From NCBI GenBank assembly GCA_963698255.1, contig CAVOQD010000011.1, forward strand, positions 1 to 64,000: 64,000 bases of DNA, in the 5' to 3' direction. Below the pieces are notes generated by a model. The model was not told where the DNA came from and searched no databases. It saw only the letters and a list, made by a program, of their open reading frames with translations. Below are positions 31,329-40,830 of the stretch, piece after piece. The DNA comes from JAWKOK01 sp963698255 (GTDB taxonomy: Bacteria > Chloroflexota > Anaerolineae > Caldilineales > Caldilineaceae). Every line of letters starts with the position of its first letter. Within the stretch, counting starts at the first letter, position 1. Made by a program: the position numbers and the translations under genes.

Positions 31329-31421
31329 ATGGGACACGGATGACCCGGATCGGGCGGATTTCCGCGGATTTTCTTCGGAGATCAGTGAAAATCCGCCCGA
31401 TCCGCGTTATCCGCGTCCTAT
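31327..31421. repeat. GGCGGAT-class intergenic inverted repeat inside an operon
   Basis: The left arm 31327-31373 (GGGACACGGATGACCCGGAT onward) and right arm 31388-31421 are reverse-complementary with mismatches. It overlaps the permease stop codon and separates permease from ATPase genes. Confidence 0.85.
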
Positions 31422-31449
31422 TGTTTTACAATCACTTGGAGTTCATTGG

Positions 31450-32534
31450 ATGAACGACGATATCCTCCTGGATGTCAAAGACCTCCAGACCTATTTTTTT
31501 CTCGACGAAGGCATGATCAAGGCGGTCAACGGCGTCGATTTTCGCATGTACCGCAACCGCACCATGTGCGTGGTGGGCGAGAGCGGTTGCGGCAAGAGCG
31601 TGACCGCACGCTCGATCATCAACATCGTGTCGCCGCCGGGAAAGGTCGTCGCCGGCGAGATTCTCTTCCACCGTGATCCTGCCAAGAACAACAGCGGCGC
31701 AACGCGAAGATGTCGTCGATTTGGCCAAGCTGGATCGCACAGGCAGCGAGATCCGTGACATTCGCGGCAAAGACATCGCCATGATCTTCCAAGAACCGAT
31801 GACCTCCATGAGTCCGGTCCATACCATCGGCAACCAGATCATCGAGGCCATCCGCCTGCACACGCCGCGTCTCCAAGACGGAGGCGCGCAAACAGGCCAT
31901 CGAACTGCTGTATCGCGTGGGCATCCCTCAGCCCGAAATGCGCATCGACAGCTATACCTTTCAGTTGAGCGGCGGCATGCTCCAGCGCGCCATGATCGCC
32001 ATGGCGCTCTCGTGTCACCCGACATTGCTCATCGCTGACGAGCCGACTACGGCGCTGGATGTGACCACCCAGGCCCAGATCCTGGAACTGATGGTCGAGT
32101 TGCAGGAAGAGACGGGCATGGCGATCATGCTCATCACCCACGACCTGGGCGTCGTGGCCGAGATGGCCGACGACGTGATCGTCATGTACCTGGGCGAAGT
32201 GGTCGAGCAGGGCACTGTCAATGAAATTTTCTTTGAACCCAAACATCCCTACACCCAGGCGCTACTGCGTTCCATCCCCACCCTTGGCCTGGCCGAGCGC
32301 GATCGTCTTGACTCGATCAAGGGCATGATCCCCCATCCCTATGCCCGGCCATCCGGTTGCCAGTTCCACAACCGCTGCGATCAGATGATGCCCGGCATCT
32401 GTGACCAGATCACGCCTCAGGTTATCTGGCTGGACGAAGGGCGAGAGGTGCGCTGCTTGCTCTACGGCGGCGCAGAAGAGGCCATGGCCGCCAATCCGGT
32501 GGGCGTTGGCACGGCAAACGGAGGGGATGGATAG
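31450..32534 (+). CDS. ABC transporter ATPase, DppD-like
   Basis: About 360 residues. Walker A is GESGCGKS, the Q-loop is IAMIFQEPMTSMSPVHT, the signature is LSGGMLQRAMIAMAL, Walker B is LLIADEPTTALD and the switch histidine is in LITHDLGVVAEMAD. The C-terminal extension HPYTQALLRSIP and the cysteines in SGCQFHNRCDQMMPGICDQ are those of oligopeptide-type ATPases. Shifts lie near 31690 and 31878. ATG at 31450, just after the repeat. It works as a heterodimer with the DppF-like protein. Confidence 0.92.
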
Positions 32535-32538
32535 ACCG

Positions 32539-33802
32539 ATGGCAGAGACATATCATTGCTGCGAACAGAATCCAATCAGTCGAAACCGGTCCTCTGCTGG
32601 ACGTACGCGACCTGCGGATGTATTTCCCCATCCAGAAGGGAATATTTCGCAAAACCGTCGCCTATGTCAAAGCGGTGGACAACGTCAACTTTGCCATCGC
32701 CGCCAGAGAGACGCTGGGCCTGGTGGGCGAAAGCGGCTGCGGCAAGACCACGGTAGGCCGCTGCGTGGTACGCGCCTATGAACCAACCGGCGGAGAACTG
32801 CTCTTCCGGGAAGTGGACGGCAGCGTTACCGATCTACTGCCGCTGAACAAGAGAGAGCTTCTGCCCTATCGACGGCAGGTGCGCATGATCTTTCAGGATC
32901 CCTACTCTTCGCTCAATCCGCGGCTGCCGGTGCTGGAAATCGTGGGCGAACCGTTGCGGGTCAACCAAAACATGTCGGGCAAGGAGTTGGAGGAAAAGGT
33001 CGCTGCGTTGCTCGCCCGCGTCGGTCTGCGGCCCGAGTATATGCAGCGCTATCCCCACGCCTTCAGCGGCGGCGAACGCCAGCGCATCAGCATCGCCCGC
33101 GCCCTGGCGTTGGATCCGCGGCTGGTCGTGGCCGACGAGGCGGTTTCGGCGCTGGATGTTTCAGTACGCGCCCAGATCCTCAACCTGTTGCAGGACCTGC
33201 AGGACGAATTTGACCTGACCTATCTCTTCATCTCCCACGATCTGAGCGTCATCGAATACCTGTGTGACCGGGTTGCCGTGATGTATGTGGGCAACATCGT
33301 CGAGGTCGCGCCGACCAAGACACTCTTTCGGCAGCCGGCGCATCCCTACACAGAGGCGCTACTGTCTGCGGTGCCCAAACCAAACCCGTTGATGCGTCAG
33401 CACAAGGATCGCATCATTCTGAGGGGCGACGTGGCCGATCCGGCCAATCCGCCCACCGGCTGCTACTTCCATCCTCGCTGTCAATATGCAAAAGACCAGT
33501 GCAGCACCGATAAGCCTGAACTACGCGACGTAGGCAATGGGCACCAGGTTGCCTGTCATTTTGCCGAAGAGTTGGATCTGCGCGGCGTCGTAGCGGTCAG
33601 CGATTTGAGGCCGACTGAATACTTGAACGTAGACGTCTGGCGCATGTTCGCCGATTATGAGAACATCGAGACGTCAGATATCCTGTTACGAACCATCCAT
33701 ACCCAAACCGAATTGGAGCAATCAATGAGCTTTCCCAACACGCTTCCCAAAGTTTCCCTACGGCGCCGTCTATTTCCGCAAGACCAATCCGCCCAAGCCT
33801 GA
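32539..33802 (+). CDS. ABC transporter ATPase, DppF-like, running on into the next gene
   Basis: The ATPase proper is about 355 residues: LLDVRDLRMYFPIQKGIF, Walker A GESGCGKT, VRMIFQDPYSSLNPRLPV, signature FSGGERQRISIARAL, Walker B LVVADEAVSALDVS (Ala where Pro-Thr is usual), and the C-terminal HPYTEALLSAVP and GCYFHPRCQYAKDQC. A shift near 32590 disturbs the first 20 residues. After HQVACHFAEELDLRG, where the family normally ends, no stop appears. The frame continues about 70 residues and includes the first residues of the GH42 gene. The run-on is probably caused by a base error, but a real fusion is not excluded. Confidence 0.88.
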
Positions 33803-35822
33803 CTGGGACCGCGACTACGGCACAGCGTCCGAAGACGGCATGAACATCTTCCGCCACTGGTTTCTGCTGGAACGCCGTGGAGATCGAGCCCGGCGTCTAC
33901 GACTGGTCAGACTATGATCGCCAGCTCGATCTGGCCGCCGAAAACGGCATGAAGACCATCATCGCCGAGATGATCACCTCTGCGCCGGAGTGGGCGTTCC
34001 GCAAATATGCCGACTCCCGCTTCGAAAAGCGCGACGGCCAGAAGGTCGAAAGCCAGATCAGCGGCAGTTGCGGCGTCGGCGGCTTCCCCGGCCTCTGCTA
34101 CGACAACGACGACGCCAAGGCCGCGGCAGAGCGCTGGCTGCGCGAACTGGTCACCCGCTACAAGGATCACCCCGGCCTCGGCGGCTACGATATCTGGAAT
34201 GAGTGCAACATCGGCGTGGACACCTGCTACTGTGACGGCACGGCCGCCAAGTTCAGGGTCTGGCTTGAGAAGAAGTACGGCGATCTGCGCACATTGGGCG
34301 AAGCCTGGGGTCGCTACAGCTTCGCCGAGTGGGACGACATCTCCCCGCCGCGCAACCTGGGTCAACACCCGCATGTGATGGACTGGCTGGAATTCCGCAT
34401 CGACAACGCCTACGAGCTGATGCAATGGCGCGTCGACCTGATCCGCAGCATCGACGCCGACGTGCCCATCGTCGCCCACGGCATTGCCGCCAGCCTGAAT
34501 CGAGATGGCCCCTGCCGCGGCCGACGACTGGCGTGCCGCAGACCTGGCCGAGGCCTACGGCTACACCTGGGGTTCGTCCCGCCACGGCGACGAACCGTGG
34601 AAGCAGATCCACGCGGTCGACCTGGTGCGCGCCAGTTCTCGCGGCAAGCCCTTCTGGCACGCCGAGGCCTATGCCGGCCCGCTCTGGTTGGCGCAGAATG
34701 TGCTCAACAAGCCGCGCGACGAGGGTCGCATCGCCGCACCCGAGGACATCCGCTACTGGGACATGACCAGCTTCATGTGCGGGGCAACCGGTCTGCTCTA
34801 TCTGCGCTGGCGACCGCTGTTGGACGGCCCGCTCTTCGGCGCCTTCGGCGGCTATGGCATGGACGGCTCGCGCACGCCTCGCTCGGAGATGGTGAGCAAG
34901 GTCGGCAAGTGGACGGCGGCCCCGGAACAGGAGAAGCTCTGGCAGTCGCGACCGATCAAGGGTGAGATCGGCATCGTCTATGTGCCGGAGACCCAGATCT
35001 TCGACTACTCGCAGCAGGGCAACACCGACTTCTACGCCAAGTCGATGCAGGGCGCCTATCAGGGCTTCTTCGACAACAACATCCAGGCCGATTGGGTCCA
35101 CATCGACGACATCGACGAGCGTTCGCTGCTCTATCTGCCCTTCCCCGTCATGCTCAACGAAGAGACTGCCGAGAAGCTGCGCGACTGGGTCGCGGCCGGC
35201 GGCACGCTCATCTCCGAGGGCTGCCCGGCCTACTTCGGCGACCGCGGCCATGTCGGCCAGGTCCAGCCCAACTACGGGCTGGATGAACTCTTCGGCGCAC
35301 GCGAGAGCTATGTCGAGTTCGTGCCCGATCTGCTCGACGATGAGCAACTGAACTTCAGCGGCACACCAGTCTGGGGCGGCATCTACTTGCAGGCCTACGA
35401 GCCGACAACCGGCACGGCCGATCGGCTGGTATGCAGACGGCCGCGTTGCCGCCGTGGACAACCAGTTCGGCAAGGGGCGCACGCGGCTCATCGGCACCAT
35501 GGCCGGCTACGGACATGGTCTCCATGCACCCGAAGGCTCGGCGCCCTTCTTCAAGGATCTGCTGGCCTTCGGCGGCCAGGAACAACACGTGGTTTGCAGC
35601 GATCCGCAGGTCAAGGCCCGCGTCCACGCCGGCGACGGCGGCGTCTATCTCTGGGTGGCCAATCCGACGCGCCAGGAGCGGCCTGTTCGTCTCCAACTCG
35701 GATCAGCATGGGGTCCGTTCTCGTCCGGCAACACGCTGTGGGGAGCGGACGCCGATGTGCAAGGACAGACCGTCACGCTCACCTGTCCGGCGCGGGATGT
35801 GACCGTCATCGCGCTGGCGTAG
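33725..35822 (+). CDS. beta-galactosidase, glycoside hydrolase family 42
   Basis: About 699 residues, the normal length for GH42. After correction of two extra bases near 33754 and 33868 the start reads MSFPNTLPKFPYGAVYFRKT and HWFLWNAVEIEPGVYDWSDYD. The acid/base glutamate lies in GYDIWNECN, and the nucleophile is probably in FWHAEAYAGPLWL. The trimerisation domain follows (NNIQADWVHIDDIDE, LRDWVAAGGTLISEGCPAYFGD), then a C-terminal beta domain ending DVTVIALA. Further shifts lie near 34497 and 35420. It should hydrolyse terminal beta-galactosides or arabinosides imported by the locus. Confidence 0.92.
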
Positions 35823-35869
35823 TTCAGATTGATTCTGTTGGATCTCAGGGGATTGAGTCACACAGGTTT

Positions 35870-35943
35870 TGTAGCACGACATTTACGTCGTAGCTCCCCG
35901 AGCCGGCCAACTTGAACTGCCACGACATGAATGTCGTGCTACA
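35870..35943. repeat. inverted repeat, 24-base arms
   Basis: TGTAGCACGACATT starts the left arm (35870-35893), and the right arm (35920-35943) is its complement at 21 of 24 bases. Each arm also contains a smaller ACGACAT/ATGTCGT palindrome. This class is unlike the CACAGAT family. Confidence 0.85.
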
Positions 35944-35957
35944 GAGTCATGGTCAAC

Positions 35958-36003
35958 GGCCGGGATATCCACACACGGTCCACTGTGTGTGGATATCCCG
36001 GCC
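35958..36003. repeat. perfect 19-bp hairpin
   Basis: The arms 35958-35976 and 35985-36003 (GGCCGGGATATCCACACAC and complement) match exactly around an eight-base loop. GGATATCC within each arm is itself palindromic. There is no U-tract, so it is not an obvious terminator. Confidence 0.95.
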
Positions 36004-36173
36004 TATGTGATTCTGTCCAGCAACACATTGGTCGATTTTGGCCCGCTGAGCTGGAAAACCGGTTTGCTGATCTCCTTGGGCATGAGTTAACTTTGTTTGG
36101 AATAGAACCGACGCCGACTGTCATTCCGAAGCAAGGCGTTCGTCCTTGAACTTGTCGAAGGGAGGAATCGTCG

Positions 36174-37060
36174 ATGAACATCCGATTTGGCTATCGCAAT
36201 ATGGAATTCCCCAGCGCTGATATCGTAGAACTGCGCGACAGCAATGATCTGCTGGGCGATGTGCCTGCACTGCATGCACGCATGGCGGAGGACGGCTATC
36301 TGCTGCTGCGCGGTCTGATCGACCGCGCAGAAAGTGCTGGCCGCGCGTGAGACCGTTCTCGCCTACATGGAGGAACACAACGCACTTGTCCCCGATACGC
36401 CGGTGCTTGAGGGCGTAATGGGCGGACGCAGTCCGCAGATGATGGGCGTCAAGGGCATCGCCCACCACGAGGATGTGCTCGCCGTGTTGGAGGGCGATGA
36501 ACTGGTCAGTTTCTACGACGCCTACTTCGGCGAGCCGTCAACGACCTATCACTACAAGTGGCTGCGTGGCGTCGGCAACGAGGAGTACACCGGCGCGCAT
36601 TATGACTTTGTCTACATGGGCCGCGGCTCGACCAATCTGCACACCACCTGGGTTCCGTTCGGCGACATCCCCATCGACCAGGGCACGCTGGCCATGTGCG
36701 TCGGCTCCAATCATCTCGACAGTTTTGCGCCCATTCGAGACACCTATGGGCAGATGGACGTCGACCGCGATCTGATCGAAGGCTGGTTCACCAAGGATCC
36801 CATGGAGATCGTCGAGAAGTTCGGCGGCCAGTGGGCGACGACCGACTTCCGGGCCGGCGACGTGATCCTCTTCGGCATGCACACCATGCACGCTTCGACC
36901 ACCAATCTCACCAATCGTTTCCGTCTCAGTTGCGACATCCGCTTCCAGCCGGCCGGCGATCCCGTCGATCCACGCTGGCGGAAGAACGGGACCGGCCATA
37001 CCGCGCAGAACGAGCCGGTGCAAGTCGATGGAGGACGCTCGCTCGCAGTGGGGTGTTTGA
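36174..37060 (+). CDS. phytanoyl-CoA dioxygenase family (PhyH) protein
   Basis: About 295 residues of the Fe(II)/2-oxoglutarate oxygenase fold. The metal triad is visible as H-x-D in GAHYDFVYMGRG and the distal histidine in FGMHTMHAST, with the 2-oxoglutarate arginine in NRFRLSCDIRFQ. GGAGG precedes the ATG at 36174. Shifts lie near 36330 (one extra base) and near 37020, after which the expected end KSMEDARSQWGV stops at 37060. Members of this family hydroxylate diverse small molecules using O2. It is followed by two decarboxylase-like genes. The substrate is unknown. Confidence 0.87.
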
Positions 37061-37263
37061 CATCGGAAAAATTGACCGGCCAGTAGAAACCGTAAATGAA
37101 CACAGTAGCAAAGGCCGTTACCGAGAGACGAACACCGCAGCATAAGTGCCCGGCACTGGCCACAACCGGACTGCTTTGACCAGTCATCTACCGTGCCAGT
37201 GCCGTGCACTCTGTGGTGACTTTTCCGTGAAGCAGCCTAAGTCACATTTGGAAAGGACCTGAA

Positions 37264-38353
37264 ATGTCTATCGACTTCGATCCCGGGCGCTGGGATCGAG
37301 TGCGCAGGACCTATGATGCCTGGTGGGCAGGGGAACTCGACCGGCCGATCATCCCTGTCGTTGTGGCCGGCCGCGATCCTGGGCGGCCGCAGCCGGCGGC
37401 GCCGCTGCTCTCGCAGGCGACCTGCACCGACTTCTCCTGGTCGCCTGAGGAGATTGGTCGACCGCATCGACTACGAGCTGTCATGCTACCACTTCCTCGG
37501 CGACGCCTATCCCTGGTTCAACATGGACTGCTTCGGCCCCGGCGTGCTGGCGGCCATGATGGGGGCCGAACTCGACAATTCGACCGGGCGCGTCTGGTTT
37601 TGGCCGCCCGATGATCGACCGATCCAGGAGATCCACCTGGAATTCGACCCCGAGAGCCGCTGGCTCAAACGCATCCTGGACATCTGCGCAGCGGCCATGG
37701 AACGTTGGCAGGGCCAGGTACTGGTCGGCATGACCGATCTGGGCGGCAATCTCGACATCCCGGCCACCTTCCGCACGACCGAGAAGCTGCTCTTCGATCT
37801 GATCGATTATCCGGAAGAGGTGGAGCGGCTGGCCTGGGAGGCCCACGAGTGCTGGCATCAGGCCTATGCCGCCATCAACGCCGTGTTGCAGCCGGTGAAT
37901 CCCGGCTATTCGGATTGGTCGGGCATCTTCAGCGATTCGCCCTACTACATCCTGCAATGTGACTTCTCGTACATGATCAGCCCCGACATGTTTGGCCGCT
38001 TTGTGTTGCCCGAGCTTCAGGCCACCTGTCGACGGCTGCCGCGCACCTTCTACCACCTGGACGGCATCGGCCAGATCCCGCATTTGGAACAGTTGTTGAC
38101 CATCGACGAATTGGACGGCGTGCAGTGGATCCACGGCGACGGCAAGCCGGACTGCGCCAACTGGCCCGAGATCTACCGGGCCATCCACGCTGCGGGCAAG
38201 CGCATTCAACTGATCAGCGGCGAATTCGCCGCCATCGAGGCCGTGATCGACCAGATCGGCACGGCCAACGGCATTCAATATCATATTTTCGCAGCGCCGG
38301 CCGAACGAGAGGCAGAGATTCGGCAGGGGCTGACCCAGTTTGGAGTGGAGTGA
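37264..38353 (+). CDS. uroporphyrinogen-decarboxylase-like protein (1)
   Basis: About 362 residues after one extra base near 37451. It starts MSIDFDPGRWDRVRRTYDAWWAGELDRPIIPVV and carries DAYPWFNMDCFGPGVLAAMMGAE, VGMTDLGGNLDIPATF and FYHLDGIGQIPHLEQLL. The fold matches the URO-D superfamily, which also includes methyltransferases acting with corrinoid proteins. The long Trp-rich N-terminus suggests the catabolic or methyltransferase branch rather than heme synthesis. It directly precedes a second member of the superfamily. No corrinoid protein is visible nearby. Confidence 0.72.
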
Positions 38354-38357
38354 AACT

Positions 38358-39402
38358 GTGAATATTCGTGAACGGCTGGAGGCTTTTTGGGCCGGCGAAC
38401 GCCCGGACGTGATCCCCTTCACCATTTACCAGTGGGAATGGCGTCATACGGAGCACGATCCCGCTTGGCAAAATCTGTTCGACAAGGGCATGGGCGTCAC
38501 CTGGCATTTGGCCACGACCAAGGAGAGCTGGGGCGACAATGTCGAACTTCGGGAGGAGACCGTCCAGAAGGATGGAAAGGCTCTCCGACGGCGCAGCATC
38601 GTGACGCCGGTCGGCGAAGTGTACGAACTATTCGAGGATGACTGGCGGCAGAAGTTCTACCTGGAGACGGCGCAAGACTACGCGGTGATGACCTACGTTG
38701 CCAAGCAGATCCAGATTGAGCCGGCCTACGAGGAATATGACGCCAAGGTCGCTGAATTGCCGCCCTACTGCGTGCCGCTCGCCTTCACCGGGCGCACGCC
38801 CAACCAGACCGTCCTGGTCGATCTCGTCGGTCTGGAGAACTATGCCTTCCATCTCTTCGACCTTGAGGCGGAGATGATGGAACTGTACACTGCGCTGCTG
38901 GCCAACTATCGCCGCAGAGCCGAGTTGGTCGCCGGCGGTCCCGGCCGATTCGTCTCGGTCCTGGAGAACTTCACGGCCGAGACGCTGGGTCCCAAGCGCT
39001 ACGCACAGTTGCTCTCGCCGGTCTACGACGAGTGTTTTCCCTGGCTACAACAGGCCGGCAAGATCGTGGGCACCCACTACGATGGGCAGTTGTCGGCAGT
39101 CAAGGATCTTGTCGCAGCCGCGCCCATGGACCTGATCGAGTCGGTGACGCCGCCGCCAGAGGGTGACATGACGCTGGCCGAGTGTCGCAAGGCTTGGCCG
39201 GACAAGCTGCTCTGGTCGAATCTCAATGTCGGTCTGCTATGAACTGCCGCCGGCGGAGTTGAGGGAGGCAGTGCTCAGCCGCGTCGAAGAGGCCGCGCCC
39301 GACGGCCGCGGCCTGGCATTCGAAGTCTCCGAGCACTATCCGCGAAACTGGAAAGAATCGCTGCCGGTGGTGCTGGATGCGTTGGAGGAGACACGGGGCT
39401 GA
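38358..39402 (+). CDS. uroporphyrinogen-decarboxylase-like protein (2)
   Basis: About 348 residues. The GTG at 38358, four bases after the previous stop, gives MNIRERLEAFWAGERPDVIPF. FTGRTPNQTVLVDLVGLENY, FDLEAEMMELYTALLANYRRR, VGTHYDGQLSAVKDLVAAAPMDLIESVTPPPEGDM and NLNVGCYELPPAELREAV follow; one extra base near 39234 produces a false stop at 39242. The HYDG and IESVTPPP elements occur in the methyltransferase-like branch of URO-D proteins. It is only weakly similar to its neighbour, so the two are not a recent duplication. Confidence 0.75.
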
Positions 39403-39554
39403 GCAGTTGCTGCCGCCTAGCAGGCTGCCGGAGAGAAACAAAGATAGGACGCCGATGATGAGGACTTAAATGCCGGCCAGTCGTATGCCAGAGTCGTTGT
39501 CCGTAACCCCTTTGCGGGCAACTGAGTTACCGGTCAGATAAGGTCGCACACACG

Positions 39555-40439
39555 ATGATTCAACTGGACTTCAACCAATATGAAAACATCCGCGGCCTTT
39601 TCGACGGCCTCTGGTATCACCTCAACCTGTTTGCGGTGATCGAGGGCAAGGCCCCCGGCCAGATCTTCGCCGATGACGCCGAGAACCCAACCGTCGCCTT
39701 GATCTGCGAGCACGTTGAGGGCAACTGGTATCTGGCCGGAGACAGTTCCGATCCGGAGATCGTGGCGGGGTTGAAGACCCTTGTGGACGACACGCTGCTG
39801 CCTGCCGGCAGGGCGACCGCCGACAGGGTCGAGCTGATCGTCAATTGGTATCCCGAGGCATGGGAATCTCACTTCGATCTTCTATTGGCGGATGCGGCGC
39901 CGTTGCGCCACCTGCGCAAACATTTCGTGATCGACGCTGCGCCGGCCATCGACTGGCGCGCGCAGTTGCCCGACGGCTACGAGATGCGCCTGGTCGATGA
40001 TGATCTGCTGGCGCAGGATGAACTGGTCAACATCGAAGAACTGCGCGACTGGGACAGCGGCTACCATGAGGCCATGAAGCCGCTGATGGGCGGCGGCATC
40101 GGCTGCGCGATTCTCCACGACAATCACATCGCGAGCTGGTGCATGGGCGACTATGCGGCCGGCAACTTTGTGGAGATCGGTATCCACACCGACGAGACCT
40201 ATCGCAAGCAGGGCCTTGCCACGCTGGCCACCGCGGCCATGGTCGAGACCTGCCTCGACAGCGGCGCCGATGCCGTAGGCTGGCACTGCTGGAGCAGCAA
40301 CATCGCCTCGGCCAAGACCGCGATCAAAGTCGGCTTCCGCCAGACGGTCGAGCATCCCATCTATCACGCCTGGTACAATCGCGTCGACAATCAGTTCGTG
40401 CGCGGCAACATGCTCAAGTTTGAGTATCGGCCAGTCTGA
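39555..40439 (+). CDS. GNAT-family N-acetyltransferase
   Basis: An intact 294-residue protein. The C-terminal half has the acetyl-CoA loop ETYRKQGLATLATAAMVETCL (R-x-x-G-L/A) and DAVGWHCWSSNIASAKTAIKVGFRQ, a typical GNAT core. The N-terminal half (NLFAVIEGKAPGQIFADD, WYLAGDSSD) matches the two-domain GNAT_acetyltran layout. The target is unknown. It overlaps a small TPR-like gene by 20 bases. Confidence 0.85.
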   Translation: MIQLDFNQYENIRGLFDGLWYHLNLFAVIEGKAPGQIFADDAENPTVALICEHVEGNWYLAGDSSDPEIVAGLKTLVDDTLLPAGRATADRVELIVNWYPEAWESHFDLLLADAAPLRHLRKHFVIDAAPAIDWRAQLPDGYEMRLVDDDLLAQDELVNIEELRDWDSGYHEAMKPLMGGGIGCAILHDNHIASWCMGDYAAGNFVEIGIHTDETYRKQGLATLATAAMVETCLDSGADAVGWHCWSSNIASAKTAIKVGFRQTVEHPIYHAWYNRVDNQFVRGNMLKFEYRPV

Positions 40440-40719
40440 GGCTGCCATTCCCGAGTATGCGCGGGGCTTCCAGATGATCGACGACGGACACCCCGATGTG
40501 GCTTCGTCTCGCTTTGCCGCCAACTGGCTGCCTTGGGCGCACTACAACATGGCCTGCGCGCTGGCGGCAAGCGGAGAAGAACCGGCTGCGCTTGGCCACC
40601 TGCGTCAGGCCATCGATGCGGGGTTCAGCGATGCCGAACGAATGGACAACGACCCGGAACTGGCAATGCTGCGCGGGACCGCTGAGTGGTCTGACATGAT
40701 GCAGTTGATCGAAGGTTAG
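40420..40719 (+). CDS. small TPR-like protein
   Basis: About 99 residues from a TTG at 40420; an ATG at 40471 would remove 17 residues. ANWLPWAHYNMACALAASGEEPAALGHLRQAIDAGFSDAERMDNDPELAMLRGTAEW is one and a half tetratricopeptide-like repeats. It overlaps the acetyltransferase gene and may be its partner or a detached domain. Confidence 0.6.
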   Translation: MSIGQSEAAIPEYARGFQMIDDGHPDVASSRFAANWLPWAHYNMACALAASGEEPAALGHLRQAIDAGFSDAERMDNDPELAMLRGTAEWSDMMQLIEG

Positions 40720-40830
40720 GACGGTTCAGCCAAACCACTCGATCGAATGGTTAATTCTGAATTGATAATGCGCAACGGTTAATGCGTGACGGATGGCTGC
40801 TCGCAGGCAAAGACAAGATACCAACTTGTC

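Larger units (their letters stand above)
35823..36173. other. repeat-filled intergenic region
   Basis: About 350 bases with no gene. It holds two separate hairpins (35870-35943 and 35958-36003) and, at 36119-36170, a degenerate stretch resembling the common interspersed words TCATTCCGAAGC and CTTGTCGAAGG. The ribosome site of the next gene (GGAGG) lies inside that stretch. Confidence 0.6.

Noticed and set aside
30129..31337. 402-residue open frame on the minus strand
   Set aside because: It is antisense to the intact DppC-like permease; rich in His, Asp and Gln with no fold or motif.
34253..35500. 415-residue open frame on the minus strand
   Set aside because: It is antisense to the GH42 beta-galactosidase, whose catalytic motifs are clear.
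24836..39402. Programmed ribosomal frameshifting in the glycan locus
   Set aside because: The breaks occur at unrelated sequences without slippery heptamers and in too many different families.
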